Source of the DNA: Aeromicrobium erythreum | GTDB taxonomy: Bacteria; Actinomycetota; Actinomycetes; Propionibacteriales; Nocardioidaceae | Length of the DNA: 64,000 nucleotides | Direction of reading: 5' to 3' | Assembly (NCBI RefSeq): GCF_001509405.1 | Contig: NZ_CP011502.1 | Location: 372,001-436,000 of the forward strand | Part shown: in pieces, positions 41,686 to 49,576 of the stretch | How positions within the stretch are numbered: position 1 is the first letter of the stretch | How the letters are laid out: each line of letters opens with the position of its first letter | Made by a program: the position numbers and the translations under genes | Notes under the pieces: generated by a model | Seen by the model: only the letters and a program-made list of their open reading frames with translations | The model's database searches: none | What the model was told of the DNA's origin: nothing

Positions 41686-41909
41686 TCTGTCTACTTTGCG
41701 TTGACATGACGTCGACGTAACAACGTTGCGTCGCACCACCTGGACCGCCTTCCCGGTCCCGCGGCGACTCGACGCGCCCTCGTCCGGCGCGCCCCGGCGG
41801 CCGCTTCGAGGCCGCGGCTCGTCACGGACTTCTCACGCTCGGGAAACACGACCGTCATCTGCGTTCTGTCTACTCAAAGTAGACAAAGATTCACGCCAGT
41901 GGATAGGCT
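41686..41909. promoter_or_regulatory. Shared operators between amt and the glutamine synthetase III gene
   Basis: TGTCTACTCAAAGTAGACA (41867-41885) is a perfect 8-bp-arm dyad overlapping the likely -35 (TAGACA, 41880-41885) of TAGGCT (-10, 41904-41909) for the synthetase. The half-site TCTGTCTACTTTG (41686-41698) recurs 55 nt upstream of amt. A near-palindrome around ACGTCGACGT (41700-41721) lies between. One regulator, perhaps the XRE-cupin protein encoded at 48.7 kb, could control both directions. The rest of this 322-nt gap holds nothing recognisable. Confidence 0.6.
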
Positions 41910-41953
41910 CGCGACGAGGGCCTCGCACCGGCGCGGCACCCCCGAGGAGCAGC

Positions 41954-43276
41954 ATGACCAGCACCGCATCCCCCCTGGCGACCCTGGCCAAGGAGAGCGA
42001 GACGACGTTCATCCTGGCCCTGTTCGTCGACCTCACCGGCAAGCCCTGCGCCAAGCTCGTGCCCGTCGAGGCGGTGGAGGAGCTCGCCCGCGAGGGCGTC
42101 GGCTTCGCCGGCTACGCGGCGGGAGCGATGGGTCAGGAGCCCAAGGACCCCGACATCATGGCGATCCCCGACCCGGCGTCGTTCACGCCGGTGCCGTTCG
42201 TCAAGGAGGGCCTCGCCCTCGTGCACTGCGACCCCCACGTGGAGGGCGAGCCGTGGCGCTTCGCCCCGCGCGTCATCCTGCGCCGCATGATCGAGCGTGC
42301 CGCCGAGCGCGACCTGTCGGTCTACCTCGGCGCCGAGATCGAGTACTTCCTCGTGGCCAAGGACGAGCGCGGTGCGCTCGTCACCGCCGACCCCTCCGAC
42401 TCCGCCGCGCGCCCCTGCTACGACGCGCGCGGCGTGACCCGCATGTTCGACCACCTCGCGTCGGTCTCGACGGCGATGAACCAGCTCGGCTGGGGCAACT
42501 ACGCCAACGACCACGAGGACGGCAACGGCCAGTTCGAGCAGAACTTCGACTACGCCGACGTCCTCACCACCGCCGACCGCGTCATCACCGCGCGCTACCT
42601 GATCTCGATGCTCGCCGAGCAGCGCGGCATGACCGCGACGTTCATGCCGAAGCCGTTCGGCGACCGCACCGGCAGCGGGCTGCACATGCACCTGTCGCTG
42701 TGGAAGGACGACGAGCCGCTCTTCCCCGCGGCCGACGACCCGCGCGGCCTCGGCCTCTCGGAGCTGGCCTACCAGGCGATCGCCGGCGTCCTCGAGCACG
42801 CGAGCGCCCTGCAGGCGCTGGTCGCGCCGACGGTGAACTCCTACAAGCGCACCGGCGCGGTCGCGACGACCTCGGGTGCGTCGTGGGCGCCGCGCGTGCC
42901 CACCTACGGCGGCAACGACCGCACCCACCTGGTGCGCGTGCCCGACGGCAACCGCATCGAGCTGCGCGGCGGCGATGGCTCCGCCAACCCGTACCTGGCG
43001 GCTGCCGGCGCGATCGGCGCGGTGCTCGACGGCGTCGAGCGTCGCCTCGACCCCGGCGCGCCCGGCGGCAGCGACGACGCCGACCGCGCGCCCCTGCCGC
43101 TCACCCTCCTGCACGCCGTGGAGGCCCTCGAGGCCGATCCCGCCGTGTCGGGCGTGCTCGACAGCGTCGGCCCCGACGTGGCCCGCTACTTCGCCGACCT
43201 CAAGCGCGAGGAGTTCTTCACCTGGCACAGCCAGGTGAGCGCCTGGGAGGTCGACCACTACCTGACGGCCTTCTGA
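41954..43276 (+). CDS. Type III glutamine synthetase-like (GlnT / gamma-glutamylmethylamide synthetase)
   Basis: 440 residues. The glutamine-synthetase catalytic domain is clear: YLGAEIEYFLV (metal Glu), HEDGNGQFEQNFDY, FMPKPFGDRTGSGLHMHLS (metal His) and YKRTGAV, then RIELRGGDGSANPYLA. Size and order match the GlnT/GmaS branch rather than GlnA. GmaS ligates methylamine to glutamate; GlnT of rhizobia lies beside glxBCD. Since three MgsABC/GlxBCD-like genes follow immediately, a methylamine or other amine-handling role is more likely than bulk ammonia assimilation. GAGGAGC precedes the ATG. First gene of a plus-strand operon to 48731. Confidence 0.85.
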   Translation: MTSTASPLATLAKESETTFILALFVDLTGKPCAKLVPVEAVEELAREGVGFAGYAAGAMGQEPKDPDIMAIPDPASFTPVPFVKEGLALVHCDPHVEGEPWRFAPRVILRRMIERAAERDLSVYLGAEIEYFLVAKDERGALVTADPSDSAARPCYDARGVTRMFDHLASVSTAMNQLGWGNYANDHEDGNGQFEQNFDYADVLTTADRVITARYLISMLAEQRGMTATFMPKPFGDRTGSGLHMHLSLWKDDEPLFPAADDPRGLGLSELAYQAIAGVLEHASALQALVAPTVNSYKRTGAVATTSGASWAPRVPTYGGNDRTHLVRVPDGNRIELRGGDGSANPYLAAAGAIGAVLDGVERRLDPGAPGGSDDADRAPLPLTLLHAVEALEADPAVSGVLDSVGPDVARYFADLKREEFFTWHSQVSAWEVDHYLTAF

Positions 43277-43314
43277 GCCGCCCCACCCCTGACGCACCTC
43301 GAAGGAGACACCCC

Positions 43315-44211
43315 ATGTGCGGCATCGTCGGACTCCACCTCCGCAATCCCGACCTGTATCCCCGACTCGGTGAGCTGCTCACCGGCATGCTCTGCGAGAT
43401 GGAGGACCGTGGTGCGGACTCCGCGGGGGTCGCCGTCTACGGCGACCCCACCTGGGCCCCGCCCGGCGTGGCCACCGTGTCGGTGCTCGCCGACGGCGTC
43501 GACGCCACGACGCTCGCCGAGCAGCTGACGGCGGCGGTGGGCAGCGACGTCGACGTCACGACCGCCGGCCCGACGCTGCTCGTGCACGGGCCGGTGGAGG
43601 CGTCGACGCTCGCCGCCGCGGTGCGCGCGACGGCGCCGGACGCGCTGGTCATCGGCTTCGGCGAGGACCTCGCCGTGCTCAAGGGTGTCGGACGTCCGCG
43701 CGACCTCGCCGCGACCTTCGGGCTCCCGTCCGCGCAGGGCTGGCAGGGCGTCGGGCACACGCGCATGGCCACCGAGTCGGCCGTGACCCCCGCGGGCAGC
43801 CACCCCTACGCCGTCGGGCCCGACCAGTGCATGGTGCACAACGGCTCGTTCCACAACTACCCGACGATCCGCCGCGAGCTGGAGGCGCGCGGCGTCCGGT
43901 TCGACAGCGGCAACGACACCGAGGTCGGCGCCCGCTTCGTCGCCCAGTGCCTCGAGGACGGGCTCGACGTGGAGACCGCGCTCAAGGAGCTGTGCCGTAC
44001 GTTCGACGGCTTCTACACGCTGCTCGTCTCGAACCGCGACTCCTTCGCCGTCGTGCGCGACGCCATCGCCTGCAAGCCGGCCGTGGTCGCCGAGACCGAC
44101 GACTGGGTCGCGATGGCGTCGGAGTACCGCGCGCTCGTGGGGCTGCCCGGCATCGAGTCGGCCCGCCTGTTCGAGCCGGAGCCGGAGCGGATCTACGCAT
44201 GGACCCGCTGA
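43315..44211 (+). CDS. Class II glutamine amidotransferase (MgsA/GlxB-like)
   Basis: 298 residues. The Ntn-type glutaminase domain begins with the catalytic C2 (MCGIVGLHL) and shows EDRGADSAGVAVYG, GHTRMATESAVTP and HNGSFHNYP with NDTEVGARF. It corresponds to the amidotransferase domain of glutamate synthase as a separate polypeptide, matching MgsA of N-methylglutamate synthase and rhizobial GlxB. It would release ammonia from glutamine or methylamine from gamma-glutamylmethylamide for the FMN subunit. GAAGGAG precedes the ATG. The next subunit gene follows 41 nt later. Confidence 0.87.
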   Translation: MCGIVGLHLRNPDLYPRLGELLTGMLCEMEDRGADSAGVAVYGDPTWAPPGVATVSVLADGVDATTLAEQLTAAVGSDVDVTTAGPTLLVHGPVEASTLAAAVRATAPDALVIGFGEDLAVLKGVGRPRDLAATFGLPSAQGWQGVGHTRMATESAVTPAGSHPYAVGPDQCMVHNGSFHNYPTIRRELEARGVRFDSGNDTEVGARFVAQCLEDGLDVETALKELCRTFDGFYTLLVSNRDSFAVVRDAIACKPAVVAETDDWVAMASEYRALVGLPGIESARLFEPEPERIYAWTR

Positions 44212-44252
44212 CCGCGACGCCCACCCCGACCTCCCACCGGAAGGACCCCACC

Positions 44253-44942
44253 ATGGCCGCCACGCTCGAGCTCGACCTCGCCGTCAGCACCCTCCGCGAG
44301 GTCAACGCGCGCCTGCACGACCCCGACCTCGGCGCCGACGACGTCGTCGTCACGCACCCGGCGGGTCGGCACAGCGTCGCGGTCGGGCTGAACCGTCCGA
44401 TGACCGTGACGGTCAAGGGCCACGTCGGCTACTACGCGGCGGGCATGAACCAGTCGGCCGACGTCGTCGTCGAGGGCAACGTGGGCGTCGGGGTGGCCGA
44501 GAACATGATGAGCGGCTCGGTGTGGGTGAAGGGCAGCGCGTCGCAGTCGGCGGGCGCCACCGCGCACGGCGGGCTGCTGGTCGTCGAGGGCGACGCGGCC
44601 GCCCGCTGCGGCATCTCGATGAAGGGCGTCGACATCGTCGTCGGCGGCAGCATCGGCCACATGAGCGCCTTCATGGCGCAGGCCGGCCGGCTCGTCGTCC
44701 GTGGCGACGCGGGCGACGCGCTCGGCGACTCCATCTACGAGGCCCGCATCTACGTGCGCGGCACGGTCGCGTCGCTGGGCGCCGACTGCGTGGCCAAGGA
44801 GATGCGACCCGAGCACCACGAGGAGCTCGCGACGCTGCTCAAGAGCGCCGGCTACGAGGACGACGACACCCACGCCTACACGCGCTACGGCTCCGCGCGC
44901 AGCCTCTACCACTTCCACGTCGACAACACGTCGGCCTACTGA
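44253..44942 (+). CDS. GXGXG-motif protein (MgsB/GlxC-like, glutamate synthase alpha-helix domain)
   Basis: 229 residues with the right-handed beta-helix repeat of the glutamate synthase C-terminal domain: regularly spaced glycines in VKGHVGYYAAGMNQSADVVV, EGNVGVGVAENMMSG and GDAAARCGISMKGVDIVVGG. It forms the structural core joining glutaminase and FMN subunits. The ATG at 44253 has GGAAGGA 7 nt upstream; an earlier in-frame ATG (44200) would overlap the previous gene by 12 nt. Second of three consecutive subunit genes. Confidence 0.87.
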   Translation: MAATLELDLAVSTLREVNARLHDPDLGADDVVVTHPAGRHSVAVGLNRPMTVTVKGHVGYYAAGMNQSADVVVEGNVGVGVAENMMSGSVWVKGSASQSAGATAHGGLLVVEGDAAARCGISMKGVDIVVGGSIGHMSAFMAQAGRLVVRGDAGDALGDSIYEARIYVRGTVASLGADCVAKEMRPEHHEELATLLKSAGYEDDDTHAYTRYGSARSLYHFHVDNTSAY

Positions 44943-44959
44943 CACCGAGGGCAGCCACC

Positions 44960-46291
44960 ATGACCCAGTACCGCACGCAGCCGCGCACGTCGGCGACCTT
45001 CGACCCCGCCACCATCGCGGAGATCCAGCGCGCCGCCGACACCGGCATCTACGACATCCGCGGCTGGGGCGCCAAGCGTGCCCTGCCGCACTTCGACGAC
45101 CTGCTGTTCCTGGGCGCGAGCATGTCGCGCTACCCGCTCGAGGGCTACCGGGAGCGCTGCGGCACCGACGTCGTGCTCGGCGACCGGCACGCGAAGTACC
45201 CACTGCACCTCGAGACGCCCGTGACGATCGCCGGCATGAGCTTCGGCGCGCTGTCGGGCCGGGCCAAGGAGGCGCTGGGCCGTGGCGCGAGCGAGGTGGG
45301 CACGTCGACGACGACCGGCGACGGCGGCATGACGCCGGAGGAGCGCAGCCAGAGCAAGCACCTCGTCTACCAGTACCTGCCGTCGCGCTACGGCATGAAC
45401 CCCGACCACCTGCGCCAGGCCGACGCGATCGAGGTCGTGCTGGGCCAGGGCGCCAAGCCGGGCGGCGGCGGCATGCTGCTCGGGCAGAAGATCACCGAGC
45501 GGGTCGCCCAGATGCGCACGCTGCCGCAGGGCGTCGACCAGCGCAGCGCGTCGCGCCACCCCGACTGGACGGGCCCGGACGACCTGACGATCAAGATCGG
45601 CGAGCTCCGCGAGATCACCGACTGGGAGAAGCCCGTCTACGTGAAGGTCGGCGCCACGCGCACCTACTACGACGTGAAGCTGGCGGTGCACGCCGGCGCC
45701 GACGTCGTCGTGGTCGACGGCATGCAGGGCGGGACGGCCGCCACGCAGGAGGTGTTCATCGAGCACGTCGGCATCCCCACGCTCGCGGCGATCCCGCAGG
45801 CCGTCCAGGCCCTGCAGGAGCTCGGCGTCCACCGCAAGGTCCAACTGATCGTCTCCGGCGGCATCCGCACCGGCGCCGACGTGGCGAAGGCGATGGCCCT
45901 CGGGGCCGACGCGGTCGCGATCGGCACGGCCGCCCTGGTCGCGCTCGGCGACAACGACCCACGGTGGCAGGCCGACTACGAGGCGCTCGGCACCACCGCC
46001 GGGGCCTACGACGACTTCCAGGAGGGCAGGGACCCGGCCGGCATCACGACGCAGGACCCCGAGCTGCAGCAGCGGCTCGACCCGGTCGAGGGTGGCCGGC
46101 GGCTCGCGAACTACCTGCGCGTGCTGACCATGGAGGCGCAGACCATCGCGCGGGCGTGCGGCAAGGCGCACCTGCAGCACCTCGAGCCCGAGGACCTCGT
46201 CGCGATCACCCTCGAGGCCGCCGCGATGGCGCGCGTGCCGCTCGCGGGCACGTCGTGGATTCCCGGCCAGACCCCGGGCGGGTCGTGGTGA
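44960..46291 (+). CDS. FMN-binding glutamate synthase family protein (MgsC/GlxD-like)
   Basis: 443 residues, the FMN/Fe-S synthase domain. TIM-barrel landmarks are VTIAGMSFGALSGRAKEALG, GTSTTTGDGGMTPEER, GQGAKPGGGGMLLGQK, YVKVGATRTYYDVKLAVHAG, VVVDGMQGGTAATQE and SGGIRTGADVAKAMALGADAV. The usual [3Fe-4S]-type cysteines are sparse; one lies in ARACGKAHLQHL. With the two preceding genes it forms a complete N-methylglutamate-synthase-like complex. The stop overlaps the GTG of the FAD gene (GTGA). Confidence 0.87.
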   Translation: MTQYRTQPRTSATFDPATIAEIQRAADTGIYDIRGWGAKRALPHFDDLLFLGASMSRYPLEGYRERCGTDVVLGDRHAKYPLHLETPVTIAGMSFGALSGRAKEALGRGASEVGTSTTTGDGGMTPEERSQSKHLVYQYLPSRYGMNPDHLRQADAIEVVLGQGAKPGGGGMLLGQKITERVAQMRTLPQGVDQRSASRHPDWTGPDDLTIKIGELREITDWEKPVYVKVGATRTYYDVKLAVHAGADVVVVDGMQGGTAATQEVFIEHVGIPTLAAIPQAVQALQELGVHRKVQLIVSGGIRTGADVAKAMALGADAVAIGTAALVALGDNDPRWQADYEALGTTAGAYDDFQEGRDPAGITTQDPELQQRLDPVEGGRRLANYLRVLTMEAQTIARACGKAHLQHLEPEDLVAITLEAAAMARVPLAGTSWIPGQTPGGSW

Positions 46292-47469
46292 GCGCCTCGC
46301 GGGCCGTCGTCGTCGGCGGCGGGCTGATCGGGCTGTCGATCGCGCGGGCGCTCACGGAGCGCGGGCTCGGCGACGTGCTCGTGCTGGAGCGCGGGCTCCT
46401 CGCGAGCGGCGGAACCGGCAAGTCCAGCGGGATCGTGCGGGCCCACTACGGCGTGCCGTCGATCGCCGCGATGGCCTGGCGCAGCCTGCCCGTCTTCGAG
46501 GCGCTCGGCGCCGAGGTCGGGTTCCGCCAGGTCGGCTACACGGTGGTCGTCGGCGAGGAGAACGCCGGCCCGCTGAAGGACAACACGGCCATGCACCAGG
46601 GCCTCGGCATCGAGGTCGACCTCGTCGACCCCGACCAGGTCGCGGCGCTGTGGCCGATGATGAACGTCGACGACGTGGCGCTCGGCGCCTACGAGCCGCG
46701 TGGCGGGTTCGCCGACGCGACCCAGCTGGCGCTGCACTACGGCCAGCGGGCCCGTGCCCACGGTGCGCGGGTGCGCCAGAACGCGCCGGTCGCGCGGGTC
46801 GTCACGTCGGGCAGCCGGGTGACGGGGGTCGAGCTGGCCGACGGCGAGGTGGTGGAGGCCGACCTGGTCGTGGTCGCCGCGGGATGGTGGTCCGCCCGGC
46901 TCCTCGCCGACCTGGGCGTGGACTTCCCGGTCGAGGCCTACCGTTCGGAGCTGCTCGTCGTCGACACCGGTGCGCCGCTGCCCGACCTGCCCGTCGTCTC
47001 GGACCTCGTGAGCCTGCAGTACTGCCGTCTCGAGGGGTCCGGGCAGTTCCTCGTGGGCAACAGCGACCACGCCGACTTCGGCCGCAAGCTCGTCGACCCC
47101 GACCACTACTCCAACCACGCGAGCGACGCGAGCCTCGAGGCGTACGCCGAGAAGCTGCTCCACCGGTTCCCCGGCTTCACCGACCCCTCCGTCACGCACA
47201 CCTACGCGGGTGTCTACGACGTCCCGCCCGACTGGAACCCGGTCATCGGACCCGTCGGCGACGTCGACGGCCTCGTGCTCGCCGCGGGCTTCGCCGGGCA
47301 CGGCTTCAAGATCAGCCCGGCCGTCGGCGACCTCGTGGCCGACCTCGTGCTCGAGGGCGACAGCACCGACCCCGACGTGCCCGCGTCGGACTTCCGCCTG
47401 TCGCGCTTCGCCGAGGGTGACCTCCTGACCAGCCTGCACCCGTACGTCGGGGCGGGGGAGATGCGGTGA
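46288..47469 (+). CDS. FAD-dependent amine oxidoreductase (DAO/sarcosine oxidase beta-like)
   Basis: 393 residues with the DAO fold. The FAD motif VVVGGGLIGLSIARALTERG is at residues 7-26, followed by GKSSGIVRAHYGVP, and the C-terminal YAGVYDVPPDWNPVIGPVG and AAGFAGHGFKISPAVGDLVA. It resembles the beta subunit of sarcosine oxidase and MgdA of N-methylglutamate dehydrogenase, but subunits B, C and D are absent here. It could act alone on N-methylglutamate or another secondary amine. The GTG start overlaps the previous stop by 4 nt and its stop overlaps the next start likewise, so it belongs to the operon. Confidence 0.85.
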   Translation: MSASRAVVVGGGLIGLSIARALTERGLGDVLVLERGLLASGGTGKSSGIVRAHYGVPSIAAMAWRSLPVFEALGAEVGFRQVGYTVVVGEENAGPLKDNTAMHQGLGIEVDLVDPDQVAALWPMMNVDDVALGAYEPRGGFADATQLALHYGQRARAHGARVRQNAPVARVVTSGSRVTGVELADGEVVEADLVVVAAGWWSARLLADLGVDFPVEAYRSELLVVDTGAPLPDLPVVSDLVSLQYCRLEGSGQFLVGNSDHADFGRKLVDPDHYSNHASDASLEAYAEKLLHRFPGFTDPSVTHTYAGVYDVPPDWNPVIGPVGDVDGLVLAAGFAGHGFKISPAVGDLVADLVLEGDSTDPDVPASDFRLSRFAEGDLLTSLHPYVGAGEMR

Positions 47470-48731
47470 CCGGCGCCGCGCCGTCGCCGACGCGGTCCCG
47501 CCGGCCCGCCAGCGTCGCGTCGCTCCTGGCCGACGTCCGCGACGTCGGTCGCGACCCGCGGCGCGGCGGCTACTCGAGGTTCGCGTACGCGCCCGCCGAG
47601 CTCGAGCTGCGCACGTGGTTCGAGGCAGAGGCGGCGCGGCGCTCGCTCGACGTCGTCACCGACCGCAACGGCATCCTCTGGGCGTGGCGGCCCGGGCCGG
47701 GCGGGTCGCTCGACGACGCCGTCGTGACCGGCAGCCACCTCGACTCGGTGCCCGGTGGCGGCGAGTTCGACGGGCCGCTCGGCGTCGCGTCCGCCTTCGC
47801 GGCGCTGGACCTCCTCGACGCCCGCGACGTCGGCGGCGAGCGCCCGCTGGCGATCGTCGCGTTCCCGGAGGAGGAGGGCGGCCGCTTCGGGCGCGCCTGC
47901 CTCGGCTCGCAGCTGATGACGGGCGAGCAGGACCCCGACCGGGTGCTCGGCCTGCTGGACGCCGACGGCACGTCGCTCGCGGACGCGCTCACCGGCGCCG
48001 GTCTCGACCCCGTGCACCTCGGCCGCGACGAGGAGGCACTGCGCCGCATCGGCGTGTTCGTCGAGCTGCACGTCGAGCAGGGGCGCGGTCTCGTCGACCT
48101 CGACCAGCCGGTCGCCGTCGCCTCCTCGATCCTCGGGCACGGACGCTGGCGGCTCACCGTCACGGGCGAGGGGAACCACGCCGGCGCGACGCTCATGGCC
48201 GACCGGCGCGACCCGATGGTCGCCGCCGCCCAGGTGGTCGTCGCGGTCCGTGACCTCGCGAGCAGCCGGCCCGACGCGCGCGCGACCGTCGGGCGCCTGC
48301 AGCCCGTGCCGGGAGGCACCAACGTCATCGCGTCGCGCGTCGACCTCTGGCTCGACGTGCGCCACCCCGACGACGACGTCACGCGCGCGCTCGTCGCGCA
48401 GGTCCTCGAGTCGGCGCACGCCGTGTGCGCGGCGGAGGGGTGCGCCGTGGAGCTGGTCGAGGAGTCCTACAGCGGGCAGGTCCGCTTCGACGCGGGTCTG
48501 CGCGACCGGCTGCGTGGCGTGCTGCCCGACGCGCCGGTGCTGGCGACGGGCGCGGGGCACGACGCCGGCGTCCTGGCGGCGCACGTGCCGTCGGCGATGC
48601 TCTTCACGCGCAACCCCACCGGGGTCTCCCACTCCCCGGAGGAGCACGTCGACGACGCGGACGCCGAGGCCGGTGCGGCCGCCCTCGCCGACGTGCTGCA
48701 GGACCTGCTCGTGCCGCGGGAGCCCCGCTAG
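47466..48731 (+). CDS. M20 family Zn amidohydrolase (allantoate/N-carbamoyl-L-amino-acid hydrolase-like)
   Basis: 421 residues. The M20 metal ligands are visible: His in TGSHLDSVPGGGEFDGPLG with the bridging Asp in FDG, the Glu pair in AFPEEEGGRFG, His in VELHVEQGRGL, and the late ATGAGHDAGVLA and THRE-like GVSHSPEEHVDD. These proteins release carbamate and ammonia from N-carbamoyl amino acids, ureidoglycine or allantoate. Within the amine operon it would supply ammonia; it could also serve the hydantoin-type genes at 19-21 kb. The GTG overlaps the preceding stop (GTGA). Last catalytic gene before the XRE regulator. Confidence 0.86.
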   Translation: MTGAAPSPTRSRRPASVASLLADVRDVGRDPRRGGYSRFAYAPAELELRTWFEAEAARRSLDVVTDRNGILWAWRPGPGGSLDDAVVTGSHLDSVPGGGEFDGPLGVASAFAALDLLDARDVGGERPLAIVAFPEEEGGRFGRACLGSQLMTGEQDPDRVLGLLDADGTSLADALTGAGLDPVHLGRDEEALRRIGVFVELHVEQGRGLVDLDQPVAVASSILGHGRWRLTVTGEGNHAGATLMADRRDPMVAAAQVVVAVRDLASSRPDARATVGRLQPVPGGTNVIASRVDLWLDVRHPDDDVTRALVAQVLESAHAVCAAEGCAVELVEESYSGQVRFDAGLRDRLRGVLPDAPVLATGAGHDAGVLAAHVPSAMLFTRNPTGVSHSPEEHVDDADAEAGAAALADVLQDLLVPREPR

Positions 48732-48734
48732 GAT
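48729..48734 (+). promoter_or_regulatory. Leaderless -10 box of the XRE-cupin gene
   Basis: TAGGAT ends 7 nt before the ATG at 48742; its TAG is the stop codon of the preceding gene. The regulator may thus be expressed independently of the operon. Confidence 0.5.
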
Positions 48735-48741
48735 CGCCCGC

Positions 48742-49392
48742 ATGACCGACGACGCGCCGCTGCTGCGCAACGCCGCCGGCAGTGCCCGCGACCGCGATCC
48801 GGCGGAGCCGGTCGAGGCGATGGCGCTGGAGCAGGCCATCGCGGTCAACGTCCGGCACCACCGCACGGCGGCCGGGCTGTCGGTCGCCGACATGGCGCAG
48901 CGTCTGGGGCTGTCGAAGGCGATGCTGTCGAAGATCGAGAACGCGCAGACGTCGTGCAGCCTCGCCACGCTGCAACGTCTGGCGACCGGGCTCGACGTGC
49001 CGGTCACGTCGCTCGTGCGCGGCGCCGACGAGGAGCGTCAGGCCGTGTTCACGCCGGCGGGCCAGGGTCCGCGCATCGCCCGGCACGGCACCAAGGAAGG
49101 GCACGAGTACGAGCTGCTCGGTGCGCTGCGGGGCCAGCACAAGCGGCTGGAGTCGCTCATGGTGACCCTGACGGAAGACAGCCAGACGTACCCGCTGTTC
49201 CAGCACCCGGGCACCGAGTTCCTGCACGTCCTCGAGGGCCGCATGGTCTACGGCCACGGTCGCGAGACCTACGAGCTCGGCCCCGGCGACTCCCTGCAGC
49301 TCGACGGCGAGGGCGCCCACGGCCCGGTCGAGCTCAAGGAGCTGCCCATCCGCTTCCTCTCGGTGATCGCCTTCCCCGACGCCAGCGTCTGA
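48742..49392 (+). CDS. XRE-family regulator with cupin effector domain
   Basis: 216 residues. The Cro/CI helix-turn-helix (about 35-90) reads VRHHRTAAGLSVADMAQRLG and LSKAMLSKIENAQTSCSLAT. The C-terminal cupin (about 140-210) has FQHPGTEFLHVLEGRMVYG and YELGPGDSLQLDGEGAHGPV, with metal-coordinating His/Glu partly kept. XRE-cupin proteins usually regulate amine, amino-acid or polyamine catabolism, matching the preceding amine operon. The likely operator is the TGTCTACT dyad between amt and the synthetase gene, though this is inferred only. Confidence 0.88.
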   Translation: MTDDAPLLRNAAGSARDRDPAEPVEAMALEQAIAVNVRHHRTAAGLSVADMAQRLGLSKAMLSKIENAQTSCSLATLQRLATGLDVPVTSLVRGADEERQAVFTPAGQGPRIARHGTKEGHEYELLGALRGQHKRLESLMVTLTEDSQTYPLFQHPGTEFLHVLEGRMVYGHGRETYELGPGDSLQLDGEGAHGPVELKELPIRFLSVIAFPDASV

Positions 49393-49414
49393 GCGCAGGT
49401 CGCGGGAGGGGGCC

Positions 49415-49500
49415 GGTTTGCGTGGGGCCCCACGCAAACCGGCTCGCCCCCACGCAACCGTGCGCCGGATCTGGGCGTTTGCGTGGGGCCCCACGCAAAC
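49415..49500. repeat. GTTTGCGTGGGG-type palindromes (right copy)
   Basis: A 26-bp palindrome (49415-49440), a half-site CCCCCACGCAAC (about 49447-49458) and a 24-bp palindrome (49477-49500), the same sequence family as 40128-40314. They lie between the convergent XRE and thiolase genes. Confidence 0.85.
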
Positions 49501-49576
49501 GCGCACGGGAGAGCGGGCCGCGGGGGGGCGCAAGGATCTGCGTTCGCGGTCGGGCTCGGACGCGCGGAGGGCAGGG

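Noticed and set aside
41700-41721. GlnR box upstream of amt
   Set aside because: The near-palindrome does not fit the GTnAC-n6-GAAAC pattern well enough to call.
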